Below are positions 1 through 5,968 of a stretch of 12,716 bases of DNA, piece after piece. The number at the start of each line of letters is the position of its first letter. Position 1 is the first letter of the stretch. The stretch is from contig MHMD01000003.1 of the NCBI GenBank assembly GCA_001819295.1, positions 1 through 12,716 of the forward strand, read 5' to 3'. The notes under the pieces are model-generated. The model saw only the letters and a program-made list of their open reading frames with translations. It was not told the origin of the DNA and did no database searches. Source of the stretch: Candidatus Nealsonbacteria bacterium RIFCSPHIGHO2_02_FULL_43_13 (GTDB taxonomy: Bacteria; Patescibacteriota; Minisyncoccia; Minisyncoccales; MHMH01). The position numbers were made by a program, and so were the translations under genes.

Positions 1-167
1 AGAGACTTGGACCATTGGCCGGCTCGAATGGTTTTGATGGTATATTCCTTGTGCGGGAAAAGGTCTAAAAAATAATGGCTTAATAGCACAAAAATAAGTC
101 CTAAGATTGGGTTTGGGGTTAAGGTTACGATGGCTACGCCGGCTAAAATGTGGGGGGTTAAAAGCAC
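1..167 (-). CDS. N-terminal part of a conserved membrane protein (truncated by window edge)
   Basis: This is an open frame of 55 codons reading leftward from a GTG at 167-165 to the window edge with no stop. The translation begins MLLTPHILAGVAIV and continues through a hydrophobic stretch with NPILGL and SHYFLDLFPHKEY (about residues 18-42). The spacing of His, Asp and Pro-His around one or two membrane segments resembles small CPR membrane proteins, and loosely the YdjM-like 'membrane-bound metal-dependent hydrolase' family; I recall this resemblance and could not test it. No Shine-Dalgarno precedes the GTG, but a perfect TATAAT lies on this strand at 204-199, about 32 nt upstream. The gene is divergent from metG and shares a 39-bp intergenic region with it. 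Function is unknown; the remainder lies outside the window. Confidence 0.65.
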   Translation of the reverse strand, partial: MLLTPHILAGVAIVTLTPNPILGLIFVLLSHYFLDLFPHKEYTIKTIRAGQWSKS

Positions 168-206
168 AGGTTAAATATGATAAGATAAAATCAGTTAAAT
201 TATACC
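168..206. promoter_or_regulatory. Divergent promoter region between the membrane protein gene and metG
   Basis: This 39-bp A+T-rich gap must serve both genes. On the minus strand TATAAT (204-199) is a perfect -10 box for the leftward gene, with no good -35 at 16-18 bp (that position reads TATATA, inside metG). On the plus strand TATGAT (176-181) and TTAAAT (195-200) are candidate -10 boxes for metG, neither with a convincing -35. If TTAAAT is used, transcription would start almost on the metG ATG and the mRNA would be leaderless. No Shine-Dalgarno is seen before either start. Overlap of the two boxes at 195-204 suggests that divergent transcription could compete; this is inference. Confidence 0.4.
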
Positions 207-1628
207 ATGAAGAATAAGTTTTATATAACAACGAGCATCGCTTATACGAACGCTCCGCCCCACATTGGATTTGCTTTAGAGTTGGTTCAGGCGGATGTTC
301 TCGCGCGTTACCGCAGAATTGCGGGTGATGACGTTTTTTTTCTCACCGGCACCGATGAGCACGGCGCAAAAATAGTCAGAGCGGCTAAAAATGCGGGCAA
401 AACTCCCGAGGAATTTACCGAAGAAGTTTCTAAAAAATTCAAAAAATTAACGGAGGCGCTCAATTTATCAAACGATGATTTTATCAGAACGACTGATCAA
501 AAAAAACATTGGCCCAGTGTCATAAAGGTTTGGCTGAAACTAAAAGAGAACGGCGATATTTATAAAAAAGAATATGAGGGCCTCTATTGCGTGGGTTGCG
601 AGGCATTTATTAAGGAAAAAGATTTAGTTAACGGATTATGCCCGCTTCATCAGCAAAAACCGGAAATTATTAAAGAAGAAAACTATTTTTTCAGGCTTTC
701 CAAATACGCCGATATTGTGAAAGAAAAAATAGTGAGCGGCGAAATCAAAATTGTTCCCGATGTCAGAAAAAACGAAATTATAAGTTTTATCAATCAAGGC
801 CTTGAGGATGTCAGCTGTTCCAGGTCAAAAGAAAATTTAAAATGGGGGATACCTGTTCCCGAAGATGATTCCCAGATAATTTATATCTGGTTTGAGGCTT
901 TAATAAATTATCTTTATCCTAAAAAATACTGGCCAGCTGACGTTCATTGCGTCGGCAAAGACATTTTCCGCTTTCATGCCTTATGGTGGCCGGCGATGCT
1001 CCTTTCTTTGGGGTTGCCGCTGCCCAAGGTCATTTTTGTTCACGGTTATATCGCCTCCGGCGGGCAGAAGATGTCGAAAAGCCTAGGTAATGTAGTTGAT
1101 CCGTTTGAGTTGGTGAAAAAATACGGCGCAGACGCCGTGCGTTATTTCCTCTTGCGAGAAATTTCCCCGACCGAAGACGGCGACTATACCGAAGATAAAT
1201 TTATCGAAAGATACAATGGCGACTTGGCAAGCGGGCTAGGGAATTTAGTTGCGAGGGTTATGAGGCCAGCAGAAACGTTTAACATTTCCAAAACTAAAAA
1301 CGAAAAAGAACTTGAGATAAAAACTACTCACGATACGCCGTTGTTTAATACGTTGGAAAGTGCGAAAATGCATTATAAAAAGGCGATAGAAGAGTTTAAA
1401 TTTAATGAAGCACTATTTGTGACATGGGAATTAATTAGTTTCTGCGATTTTTATATTAATCAAGAACGGCCATGGGAAGGAAAGAATAATAAAGTTATTA
1501 GCGACTTATTATTTTTAATTGAAGAAATAGCTAATATGTTAAAGCCGTTTTTGCCGGAAACTTCGGAGAAAATTCTTAAACAATTAAAGAATAAGAAAAG
1601 CGAACCGCTGTTTCCGCGTTTCAAATAA
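207..1628 (+). CDS. metG: Methionyl-tRNA synthetase
   Basis: Class Ia cytoplasmic synthetase that charges tRNA-Met with methionine using ATP. The 473-residue protein has the N-terminal Rossmann catalytic fold with the signature PPHIGF (HIGH-like, residues 19-22), then FLTGTDEHG. A zinc knuckle in the connective peptide has C128-x2-C131 and C145-x2-H148, the single-knuckle layout of Thermus-type enzymes. KMSKS is at 288-292, followed by the usual LGNVVDPFELVKKYGADAVRY. The C-terminal anticodon-binding helical bundle includes NQERPW (about 418-423). It ends soon after this bundle, so it lacks the C-terminal EMAP/Trbp-like tRNA-binding domain of longer MetRS. The second His of HIGH is Phe22. The ATG at 207 matches the family start; no Shine-Dalgarno precedes it. 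It heads an operon with a TerC gene 2 nt downstream and then tatD. Confidence 0.96.
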   Translation: MKNKFYITTSIAYTNAPPHIGFALELVQADVLARYRRIAGDDVFFLTGTDEHGAKIVRAAKNAGKTPEEFTEEVSKKFKKLTEALNLSNDDFIRTTDQKKHWPSVIKVWLKLKENGDIYKKEYEGLYCVGCEAFIKEKDLVNGLCPLHQQKPEIIKEENYFFRLSKYADIVKEKIVSGEIKIVPDVRKNEIISFINQGLEDVSCSRSKENLKWGIPVPEDDSQIIYIWFEALINYLYPKKYWPADVHCVGKDIFRFHALWWPAMLLSLGLPLPKVIFVHGYIASGGQKMSKSLGNVVDPFELVKKYGADAVRYFLLREISPTEDGDYTEDKFIERYNGDLASGLGNLVARVMRPAETFNISKTKNEKELEIKTTHDTPLFNTLESAKMHYKKAIEEFKFNEALFVTWELISFCDFYINQERPWEGKNNKVISDLLFLIEEIANMLKPFLPETSEKILKQLKNKKSEPLFPRFK

Positions 1629-1630
1629 TT

Positions 1631-2560
1631 ATGATTTCTACTGTTCAAATTTTTTGGATTTTATTCTCAGTTTTTATTTTAGGAGCTGTTATTTTCGATC
1701 TTTATATACAAGGTAGAAGAAAAAAAGAAATGTCGTCAAAAGAAGCGGGATTTTGGACTTTGGGGTGGATTGGGCTAGCCCTTTTTTTTAATTTGCTGAT
1801 TTATTTTTTCTTAGGGCACGAGAAAGCCTTTGAATTTTTTACCGCTTATCTGTTGGAAAAATCGTTGAGCTTGGATAACCTCTTTGTTTTTTTGGTTATT
1901 TTTTCCTATTTTAACCTTCCCATTGTTTCTCAGCAGAAGGTTCTAAAACTCGGGATTCTCGGCGCTTTTTTGATGAGGGCTCTTTTTATTTTTGGAGGTA
2001 TCTGGCTTTTGCAAAAATTCGACTTCCTTTTTTATATTTTCGGAGCATTTCTGATTTTTACTGCATTTAAGTTGCTTGTTCAAAAAGGTGAAAAAATAGA
2101 TCCCCAGAAAAACCTGTTTTTAAAAATTGTTAAAAAACTCATTCCCGTAGAAGAAAATTGCAAAGAAGATAAATTTTTTATTAGAAGGGGAAAAACTATA
2201 TGTCTTACCCCTCTTTTTCTGGCTCTTATTTTGATAGAAAGCGCTGATTTGGTTTTTGCTCTGGATTCGGTACCTGCGGTTTTAGCCATAACGCAAGATC
2301 CTTTTCTGGCTTATACTTCAAACGCTTTCGCTATCCTCGGGTTGAGAGCTCTTTATTTCTTTTTAGTGACTCTTTTGCCAAAGTTCTTCTATCTGGAGAA
2401 AGCCATAATAACCCTATTGGCCTTTGTCGGTTTTAAGATGATTTTTAACCAGATCTATCATATTCCGCTAGCTTTTTCCCTAGTTTTTATTTTAACGGTT
2501 TTAGCAATCTCAATTTTGCTTTCGTGGTTGAAATTAAGAAAAAATAAAAATGCTCATTGA
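1631..2560 (+). CDS. TerC/Alx family integral membrane protein
   Basis: A 309-residue hydrophobic protein with about eight or nine membrane segments, starting 2 nt after the metG stop with no Shine-Dalgarno. The TerC family signature is clear: LLEKSLSLDNLFVFLVIF (74-91), with acidic E76 and D82 in the membrane, and the repeat-related ESADLVFALDSVPAVLAI (203-220), with E203, D206 and D212, followed by SNAFAILGLRALYF. Length and the N-terminal arrangement fit the Alx-like subgroup. Family members such as Alx and MeeF/MeeY have been linked to Mn(II) export; the substrate here is inferred only. A cytoplasmic basic loop (about 150-190) separates the two halves. No room exists upstream for a yybP-ykoY Mn riboswitch, which controls several relatives. 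The last 11 nt overlap the start of tatD, suggesting translational coupling. Its place between metG and tatD is unusual. Confidence 0.9.
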   Translation: MISTVQIFWILFSVFILGAVIFDLYIQGRRKKEMSSKEAGFWTLGWIGLALFFNLLIYFFLGHEKAFEFFTAYLLEKSLSLDNLFVFLVIFSYFNLPIVSQQKVLKLGILGAFLMRALFIFGGIWLLQKFDFLFYIFGAFLIFTAFKLLVQKGEKIDPQKNLFLKIVKKLIPVEENCKEDKFFIRRGKTICLTPLFLALILIESADLVFALDSVPAVLAITQDPFLAYTSNAFAILGLRALYFFLVTLLPKFFYLEKAIITLLAFVGFKMIFNQIYHIPLAFSLVFILTVLAISILLSWLKLRKNKNAH

Positions 2561-3320
2561 TACCCACGCGCACTTAAACTTTAACGCCTACAAAGAAGAT
2601 AGTTTTGAGGTTCTCCGCCGCTCTTTAGATAACGGCGTTTGGATGATTAATGTCGGCTCGCAGTATTCTACAAGTAAAAGGGCGGTAGAGATGGCTGAAA
2701 AATACGAAAACGGTGTCTACGCGGCTATAGGCCTCCATCCGATTCATCTTGAAACGGAAGTTTTTGATTATGAAAAATATAAGGAATTAGCTAAATCAAA
2801 GAAGGTGGTGGCAATCGGCGAAATCGGCTTAGATTACAAGCCGGAGTATGCTTCATCCGAAGAAAAGCAGAAAACCGTTCTCTCCCAACAATTAAAACTG
2901 GCTGAGGCATTAAGTTTGCCGGTTATCTTCCACTGTCGCATGTCCCACGACGATTTAATCAAGATACTGTCCGAGAACGGTTCTCGTACCGGGGGAGTCA
3001 TCCATTGTTTTACTGGCGCCTGGAAACAAGCCGAAAAATATTTAGGAATGGGGTTATACCTTGGCTTTAACGGGATTATTTTTAAATTAAATCTAGACGA
3101 AATAATCGAAAAAACGCCGCTGGACAGAGTTTTACTTGAAACAGATTGTCCGTATCTAACTCCAAAACCGATGGAAGGGCGCAACGAACCTTCGTATGTA
3201 AAGTATGTCGCTGAAAAAATTGCCAAAGTAAAAGGATTGGGCTATGAAGAAGTAGTTGAGATTACTACTAAAAATGCCCAAAAACTCTTCAGAATCCCTG
3301 CCTCGCCGGCAGGCAGGTGA
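2550..3320 (+). CDS. tatD: TatD family metal-dependent deoxyribonuclease
   Basis: A 256-residue amidohydrolase-fold nuclease (TatD/YcfH/YabD family), soluble, acting on DNA 3' ends or as a general hydrolase. Metal ligands of the TIM barrel are visible in order: DTHAHL (D4, H6, H8), GEIGLDY (E91), FHCR (H128), IHCFTG (H152) and ETDCPYL (D199), plus the family RNEPSYV near 211-217. The start ATG lies inside the end of the terC-like gene (11-nt overlap), and the family consensus begins exactly there. metG followed by tatD is a common bacterial pair (as metS-yabD in Bacillus), which supports the call. The normal family end is near NAQKLFRI; the last residues PASPAGR and the stop are encoded by a palindromic repeat at 3297-3317, so the C-terminus has been remodelled by the repeat. 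A terminator follows. Confidence 0.94.
   Translation: MLIDTHAHLNFNAYKEDSFEVLRRSLDNGVWMINVGSQYSTSKRAVEMAEKYENGVYAAIGLHPIHLETEVFDYEKYKELAKSKKVVAIGEIGLDYKPEYASSEEKQKTVLSQQLKLAEALSLPVIFHCRMSHDDLIKILSENGSRTGGVIHCFTGAWKQAEKYLGMGLYLGFNGIIFKLNLDEIIEKTPLDRVLLETDCPYLTPKPMEGRNEPSYVKYVAEKIAKVKGLGYEEVVEITTKNAQKLFRIPASPAGR
3297..3317. repeat. G+C-rich palindromic repeat, copy 1 (end of tatD)
   Basis: A 21-nt element with perfect 7-bp arms CCTGCCT and AGGCAGG around the 7-nt centre CGCCGGC, whose GCCGGC is itself palindromic. It occupies the final codons of tatD and encodes ...PASPAGR. A second copy, differing at two of 21 positions, lies in leuS at 6055-6075. Elements of this look are, to my recollection, scattered through many CPR genomes, comparable to REP or Rickettsia palindromic elements; no search was possible. 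The hairpin lies 18 nt ahead of the intrinsic terminator, so it could also affect the mRNA 3' end. Confidence 0.8.
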
Positions 3321-3334
3321 CACAAAAAATAAGC

Positions 3335-3365
3335 AAAAATCGGCTTGGGAAAGCCGGTTTTTGTT
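3335..3365 (+). terminator. Intrinsic terminator of metG-terC-tatD
   Basis: The stem CGGCTT (3341-3346) and AAGCCG (3351-3356) closes a GGGA loop. It extends outward through a T-G wobble pair and an A-run paired with the downstream T-run (up to about 3336/3362), then a T-rich tail continues to 3367. It lies 15 nt after the tatD stop and separates the metG operon from the purB promoter. Confidence 0.85.
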
Positions 3366-3378
3366 TTATAAATAAGGT

Positions 3379-3432
3379 TTGACAAATTTAGACAATCCTG
3401 TAGTTTTGGTAGTAAGGAAGCCAGAACCTTAC
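3379..3432 (+). promoter_or_regulatory. Promoter and leader of purB-purC
   Basis: A perfect TTGACA (-35) sits at 3379-3384. The best-spaced -10 candidate is TAGTTT at 3401-3406 (16-bp spacer), which is weak. A second -35-like TAGACA at 3389-3394 with TAGTAA at 3410-3415 (15 bp) is an alternative, so the exact start is uncertain. The leader holds a small hairpin, GTAAGG (3412-3417) and CCTTAC (3427-3432) with a 9-nt loop. I see no known purine riboswitch aptamer; the leader is too short for one. The promoter follows directly on the upstream terminator, so the cassette is probably an independent unit. Confidence 0.5.
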
Positions 3433-3444
3433 AAATTAAATAAT

Positions 3445-3453
3445 AAGGAGGTG
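3445..3453 (+). promoter_or_regulatory. Strong ribosome binding site of purB
   Basis: AAGGAGGTG ends 6 nt before the ATG at 3460. It is a near-perfect anti-16S match and fixes the purB start at 3460 rather than at the upstream in-frame TTG at 3379, which lies in the promoter. It stands out because most other genes in the window have no Shine-Dalgarno. Confidence 0.85.
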
Positions 3454-3459
3454 AAGGAA

Positions 3460-4797
3460 ATGATCGAAAGATACACTTTACAGAAAATGGGAAGTTTGTG
3501 GACGGATCTTCATAAAAAGGAAATGTGGTTTAGGGTTGAATTAGCAGCACTACGAGCGAAAGAACAACGCGGCGATGCGCTGAGGGGAGTTTACGAATCT
3601 GCAAAATCAATAATCATAACTCAAGAAATCCTCAAACGAGCTGATGAGATCGAAAAAGAGAACGATCACGATCTTATTGCCTTTGTCCTGGCCGTAACCG
3701 AATTGCTGGATGAATCGGCAAAAAGGCACTTTCATTCCGGGCTTACGTCTTTCGATATCGAAGATACCGCTTTATCCCTAATTTTAGTGGATTGTTTAGA
3801 ACTGATAACTGAGAAAATGGAACACTTAAGACAGGTTCTTCTTAAAAGAGCCGAAGAGCATCGCGATAGCCTGCAGATCGGACGGACGCATTTCATACAC
3901 GCCGAACCCATTACCTTCGGTTTCAAGCTGTTGGGGTGGGTTGAAGTGATCGAGTGGCATTTGGAAAGGATAAAAAGTCTTCGGGCAGAAATCGGGGTTG
4001 GTAAATTCTCCGGAGCAGTTGGCACCTATGTCCTTGATCCAGAAATCGAAGAATTAGCCTGCGGCTATCTCGGGTTGAGGCCAGCGAAAATCTCCACCCA
4101 GATTCTAAGCCGCGATTTGCTTGCCCATTATTCTGCTACATTGGTGGGCATTGCTAATTCGCTCGACCGATTTGCAACCGAAATCAGACACTTGGCCGCC
4201 ACTGATATTGGCGAAGTGGCAGAATTTAAAAAGCCCGGATCTAAAGGATCGTCGGCAATGCCCGGAAAGAGTATGCTGCGCAACCCCATAAAGAGCGAAA
4301 ACGTTTGCGGGCTGGCCAGAGTGTTGCGAGGCTATCTTATTCCGGCGTTTGAATGCGAAATTGTCTGGGGCGAGCGTACTCTCGAAAACTCATCAGCTGA
4401 ACGGATTTACCTACCCGATCTGAACATCGTTCTGGATTTTATGCTTCAGCGTTTTGCCGATACTATGGAAAAACTCGAGGTGTTCCCAAAACAAATGGAA
4501 CAAAACCTCTGGCGGACCGGTGGTATCGTTTTCGCGCAACGAATCATGATGAAGCTTACGGAAAAAGGCATGGCTCGAGATAAAGCATATGATCTTCTTG
4601 AAAAACTTGCTTTGTCGGTTGATCGCGGAACATTCAGAACGGGCAAGGGTGAGTCGTTTAGCGATCTTGTCTACCAAAACGAAACAATCAATGGTTTGCT
4701 TGTGACTCAGGAGATAGGCGAATGTTTCGATCCTAAATTGACATTACGGCACATTGATTACGTCTTCGGAAAATTCGGATTACCAAGAAAGGAGTAG
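3460..4797 (+). CDS. purB: Adenylosuccinate lyase
   Basis: A 445-residue fumarase/aspartase-superfamily lyase. Family role: cleaves SAICAR to AICAR plus fumarate in de novo purine synthesis, and adenylosuccinate to AMP plus fumarate. It starts MIERYTLQKMGSLW, the typical PurB beginning, right after a strong ribosome binding site. Conserved points are NDHD (H70), HFHSGLTSFDIEDTAL (H92), GRTHFIHAEPITFG (H144) and GSSAMP (263-268, with the catalytic-loop serines 264-265), then NSSAERIYLPD. Two departures stand out. The usual MPHKRNP reads MPGKSMLRNP, with His changed to Gly and three extra residues between Lys and Arg. The WHERDISHSS-type segment reads WGERTLENSS. The active-site loop may therefore behave differently, or this is a divergent subfamily. 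It is followed by purC on the same transcript, which supports PurB over other superfamily lyases. Confidence 0.88.
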   Translation: MIERYTLQKMGSLWTDLHKKEMWFRVELAALRAKEQRGDALRGVYESAKSIIITQEILKRADEIEKENDHDLIAFVLAVTELLDESAKRHFHSGLTSFDIEDTALSLILVDCLELITEKMEHLRQVLLKRAEEHRDSLQIGRTHFIHAEPITFGFKLLGWVEVIEWHLERIKSLRAEIGVGKFSGAVGTYVLDPEIEELACGYLGLRPAKISTQILSRDLLAHYSATLVGIANSLDRFATEIRHLAATDIGEVAEFKKPGSKGSSAMPGKSMLRNPIKSENVCGLARVLRGYLIPAFECEIVWGERTLENSSAERIYLPDLNIVLDFMLQRFADTMEKLEVFPKQMEQNLWRTGGIVFAQRIMMKLTEKGMARDKAYDLLEKLALSVDRGTFRTGKGESFSDLVYQNETINGLLVTQEIGECFDPKLTLRHIDYVFGKFGLPRKE

Positions 4798-4801
4798 CTA
4801 A

Positions 4802-4968
4802 GATGAATTCCCGAATGCTATGGATGCTATGTCGGCGATATCCAGAATGCCGGCAGGGGAGACATAACAAGCAATACCGTAAAAGAAAGAGTGGCGGCTT
4901 ATATTAAAAAGCGAGCCGGCGACTCTGACGACAAGCTTGAAGAAAAACAACAGGGAGGAGAGACATAA
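4802..4968 (+). pseudogene. Possible broken purE remnant in the purB-purC gap
   Basis: The 172-bp gap between purB and purC has no intact gene. One frame from 4802, bounded upstream by a TAA at 4799-4801, reads DEFPNAMDAMSAISRMPAGET then a stop at 4865-4867; MDAMSAISRMPAG resembles the LDALLSIVQMPxG segment of PurE. A second frame is open from 4807 to the TAA at 4966-4968 without a good start. It reads SNTVKERVAAYIKKR then AGDSDDKLEEKQQ, similar in shape to the NAALLAAQILA...DPELAEKL tail of PurE. Joined across one frame change, and allowing a deletion of the IPVATVAI part, they would be the C-terminal third of a PurE. This fits the neighbours but rests on memory of the family and short matches. 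It may instead be unconstrained spacer. Confidence 0.3.
4952..4960 (+). promoter_or_regulatory. Ribosome binding site of purC
   Basis: AGGGAGGAG ends 9 nt before the ATG at 4970. It decides for 4970 over the in-frame TTG at 4937, whose coding would run through this site. As with purB, the purine-rich site contrasts with the Shine-Dalgarno-poor genes either side of the cassette. Confidence 0.75.
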
Positions 4969-4969
4969 A

Positions 4970-5878
4970 ATGGCTAAAGACAATAAGGATGGGAAATGTT
5001 TTCTCGGACTCGACGAAGGTTGGCTTTATCGAGGAAAGGTAAGGGATACCTACGACTTCGAAAAGCCCTACGGGGGATATTTATTGGTAGTTGCTACTGA
5101 CCGGATATCAGCGTTTGATGCGGTTCTTCCCAATGGCGTGCCAGACAAGGGTTTTGTGCTGAACAAACTTTCCGCCCGGTGGTTTGAATTAACGGAACAT
5201 ATCGTGCCGAACCACCTGGTCAAAGTGGTCGATGATGCGAAAGCTTTGCCGCGACCGTTTCCCGTGGTTTTTAATCACCGTTCGATGGTTGTCCGCAAAG
5301 CGGAAAGGATTCCCATTGAGTGCATAGCCCGCGGTTATATATCGGGCTCTGCCTGGGCAGAATATCAGAAGACCGGAACCGTTGCCGGTTTGCCCATGCC
5401 TAAAGGACTAAAGGAAAGCGACAAACTTCCTGAAGTTCTTTTCACGCCCACGACCAAGGCAGATAAGGGCCATGACGAGCCGATCACTCTCAAACAAATG
5501 GAAAGTATGATAGGCCGGGATTTGACTAGGGAGATCATGGACAAGACCTTGAAAGTCTATTCTTGGGCTGACGAATTTGCGAGATACCGGGATATCATTA
5601 TCGCCGATACCAAAATGGAATTCGGGATGATAGACGGCAAGCTTTCTTTAATAGACGAACTGCTGACCCCTGACTCCAGCCGTTTCTGGGATGCGGAGAT
5701 GTACAATCCGGGCGGGTCTCAGCCGAGCTACGACAAACAGCCAGTCCGGGATTGGTTGTCAGTCAGTGGCTGGAACAAGCAGCCACCGGCGCCAGAATTA
5801 CCGCCGGAAGTCGTCAGGGCTACAACGCAAAGATACCGCGAAGCGTACCAAAAATTGACCGGCAGCAAGATTGGATAA
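4970..5878 (+). CDS. purC: Phosphoribosylaminoimidazole-succinocarboxamide (SAICAR) synthase
   Basis: ATP-dependent ligase joining CAIR and aspartate to give SAICAR, the substrate of PurB encoded just upstream. The 302-residue protein has the complete family pattern: YRGKVRDTYD (20-29, nucleotide-binding region), VVATDRISAFDAVLP (40-54), FNHRSMVVRKAERIPIECI (101-119), ARGYISGSAW (120-129), FTPTTKADKGHDEPI (158-172) and LIDELLTPDSSRFW (227-240). Length and the extended C-terminal tail after SRFW place it with the approximately 300-residue group shared with fungal Ade1, rather than the approximately 240-residue E. coli or Bacillus type. It starts MAKDNKDGK after a strong ribosome binding site. 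Its base composition is locally high: 38 of 60 bases are G or C at 5761-5820, against 19 of 60 at 661-720 in metG. A terminator follows closely. Confidence 0.95.
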   Translation: MAKDNKDGKCFLGLDEGWLYRGKVRDTYDFEKPYGGYLLVVATDRISAFDAVLPNGVPDKGFVLNKLSARWFELTEHIVPNHLVKVVDDAKALPRPFPVVFNHRSMVVRKAERIPIECIARGYISGSAWAEYQKTGTVAGLPMPKGLKESDKLPEVLFTPTTKADKGHDEPITLKQMESMIGRDLTREIMDKTLKVYSWADEFARYRDIIIADTKMEFGMIDGKLSLIDELLTPDSSRFWDAEMYNPGGSQPSYDKQPVRDWLSVSGWNKQPPAPELPPEVVRATTQRYREAYQKLTGSKIG

Positions 5879-5898
5879 GTAAAATAAGGATCATTAAG

Positions 5899-5930
5899 AA
5901 AATGGGCTAGCCAATAACTAGCCCATTTTT
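5899..5930 (+). terminator. Intrinsic terminator of purB-purC
   Basis: A perfect 12-bp stem, AAAATGGGCTAG (5899-5910) and CTAGCCCATTTT (5918-5929), closes a 7-nt loop and runs into a short T-tract. It begins 20 nt after the purC stop and ends just before the leuS promoter, closing the purine cassette. Confidence 0.9.
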
Positions 5931-5932
5931 AA

Positions 5933-5960
5933 TTGGAAAAGCTGGTTTTTTATGTTAAAT
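5933..5960 (+). promoter_or_regulatory. Probable promoter of leuS-glmS-korAB
   Basis: TTGGAA (5933-5938) and TTAAAT (5955-5960) are spaced 16 bp apart and placed so that transcription would start within a base or two of the leuS ATG at 5969. With no Shine-Dalgarno present, a leaderless or nearly leaderless mRNA is the simplest reading. The same TTAAAT stands 6 nt before the metG ATG. The match to consensus is moderate, so this is a prediction. Confidence 0.45.
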
Positions 5961-5968
5961 TAAAGAAT

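Noticed and set aside
1600..1640. Manganese (yybP-ykoY) riboswitch ahead of the TerC-like gene
   Set aside because: Only 2 nt separate metG and this gene, and no aptamer-like structure is visible.
3379..3459. In-frame TTG start giving a 27-residue longer PurB
   Set aside because: It coincides with the TTGACA -35 box; family start and strong Shine-Dalgarno point to ATG 3460.
3385..3459. Purine riboswitch in the purB leader
   Set aside because: The leader is too short and holds only one small hairpin; no three-way-junction core is seen.
4849..4859. TGCCGGCA in the purB-purC gap as a third copy of the palindromic repeat
   Set aside because: Only the 8-bp centre matches; the flanking arms are missing.
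4937..4969. In-frame TTG start giving an 11-residue longer PurC
   Set aside because: It would run through the AGGGAGGAG ribosome binding site; ATG 4970 fits better.
4798..4983. 61-codon minus-strand frame across the purB-purC gap
   Set aside because: It overlaps the purC start and ribosome binding site, with no ribosome site or recognisable motif of its own; likely a shadow.
5933..5968. In-frame TTG start for a 12-residue longer LeuRS
   Set aside because: It overlaps the likely promoter and terminator tail; MESYNPQEIEKKW at 5969 is the usual start.
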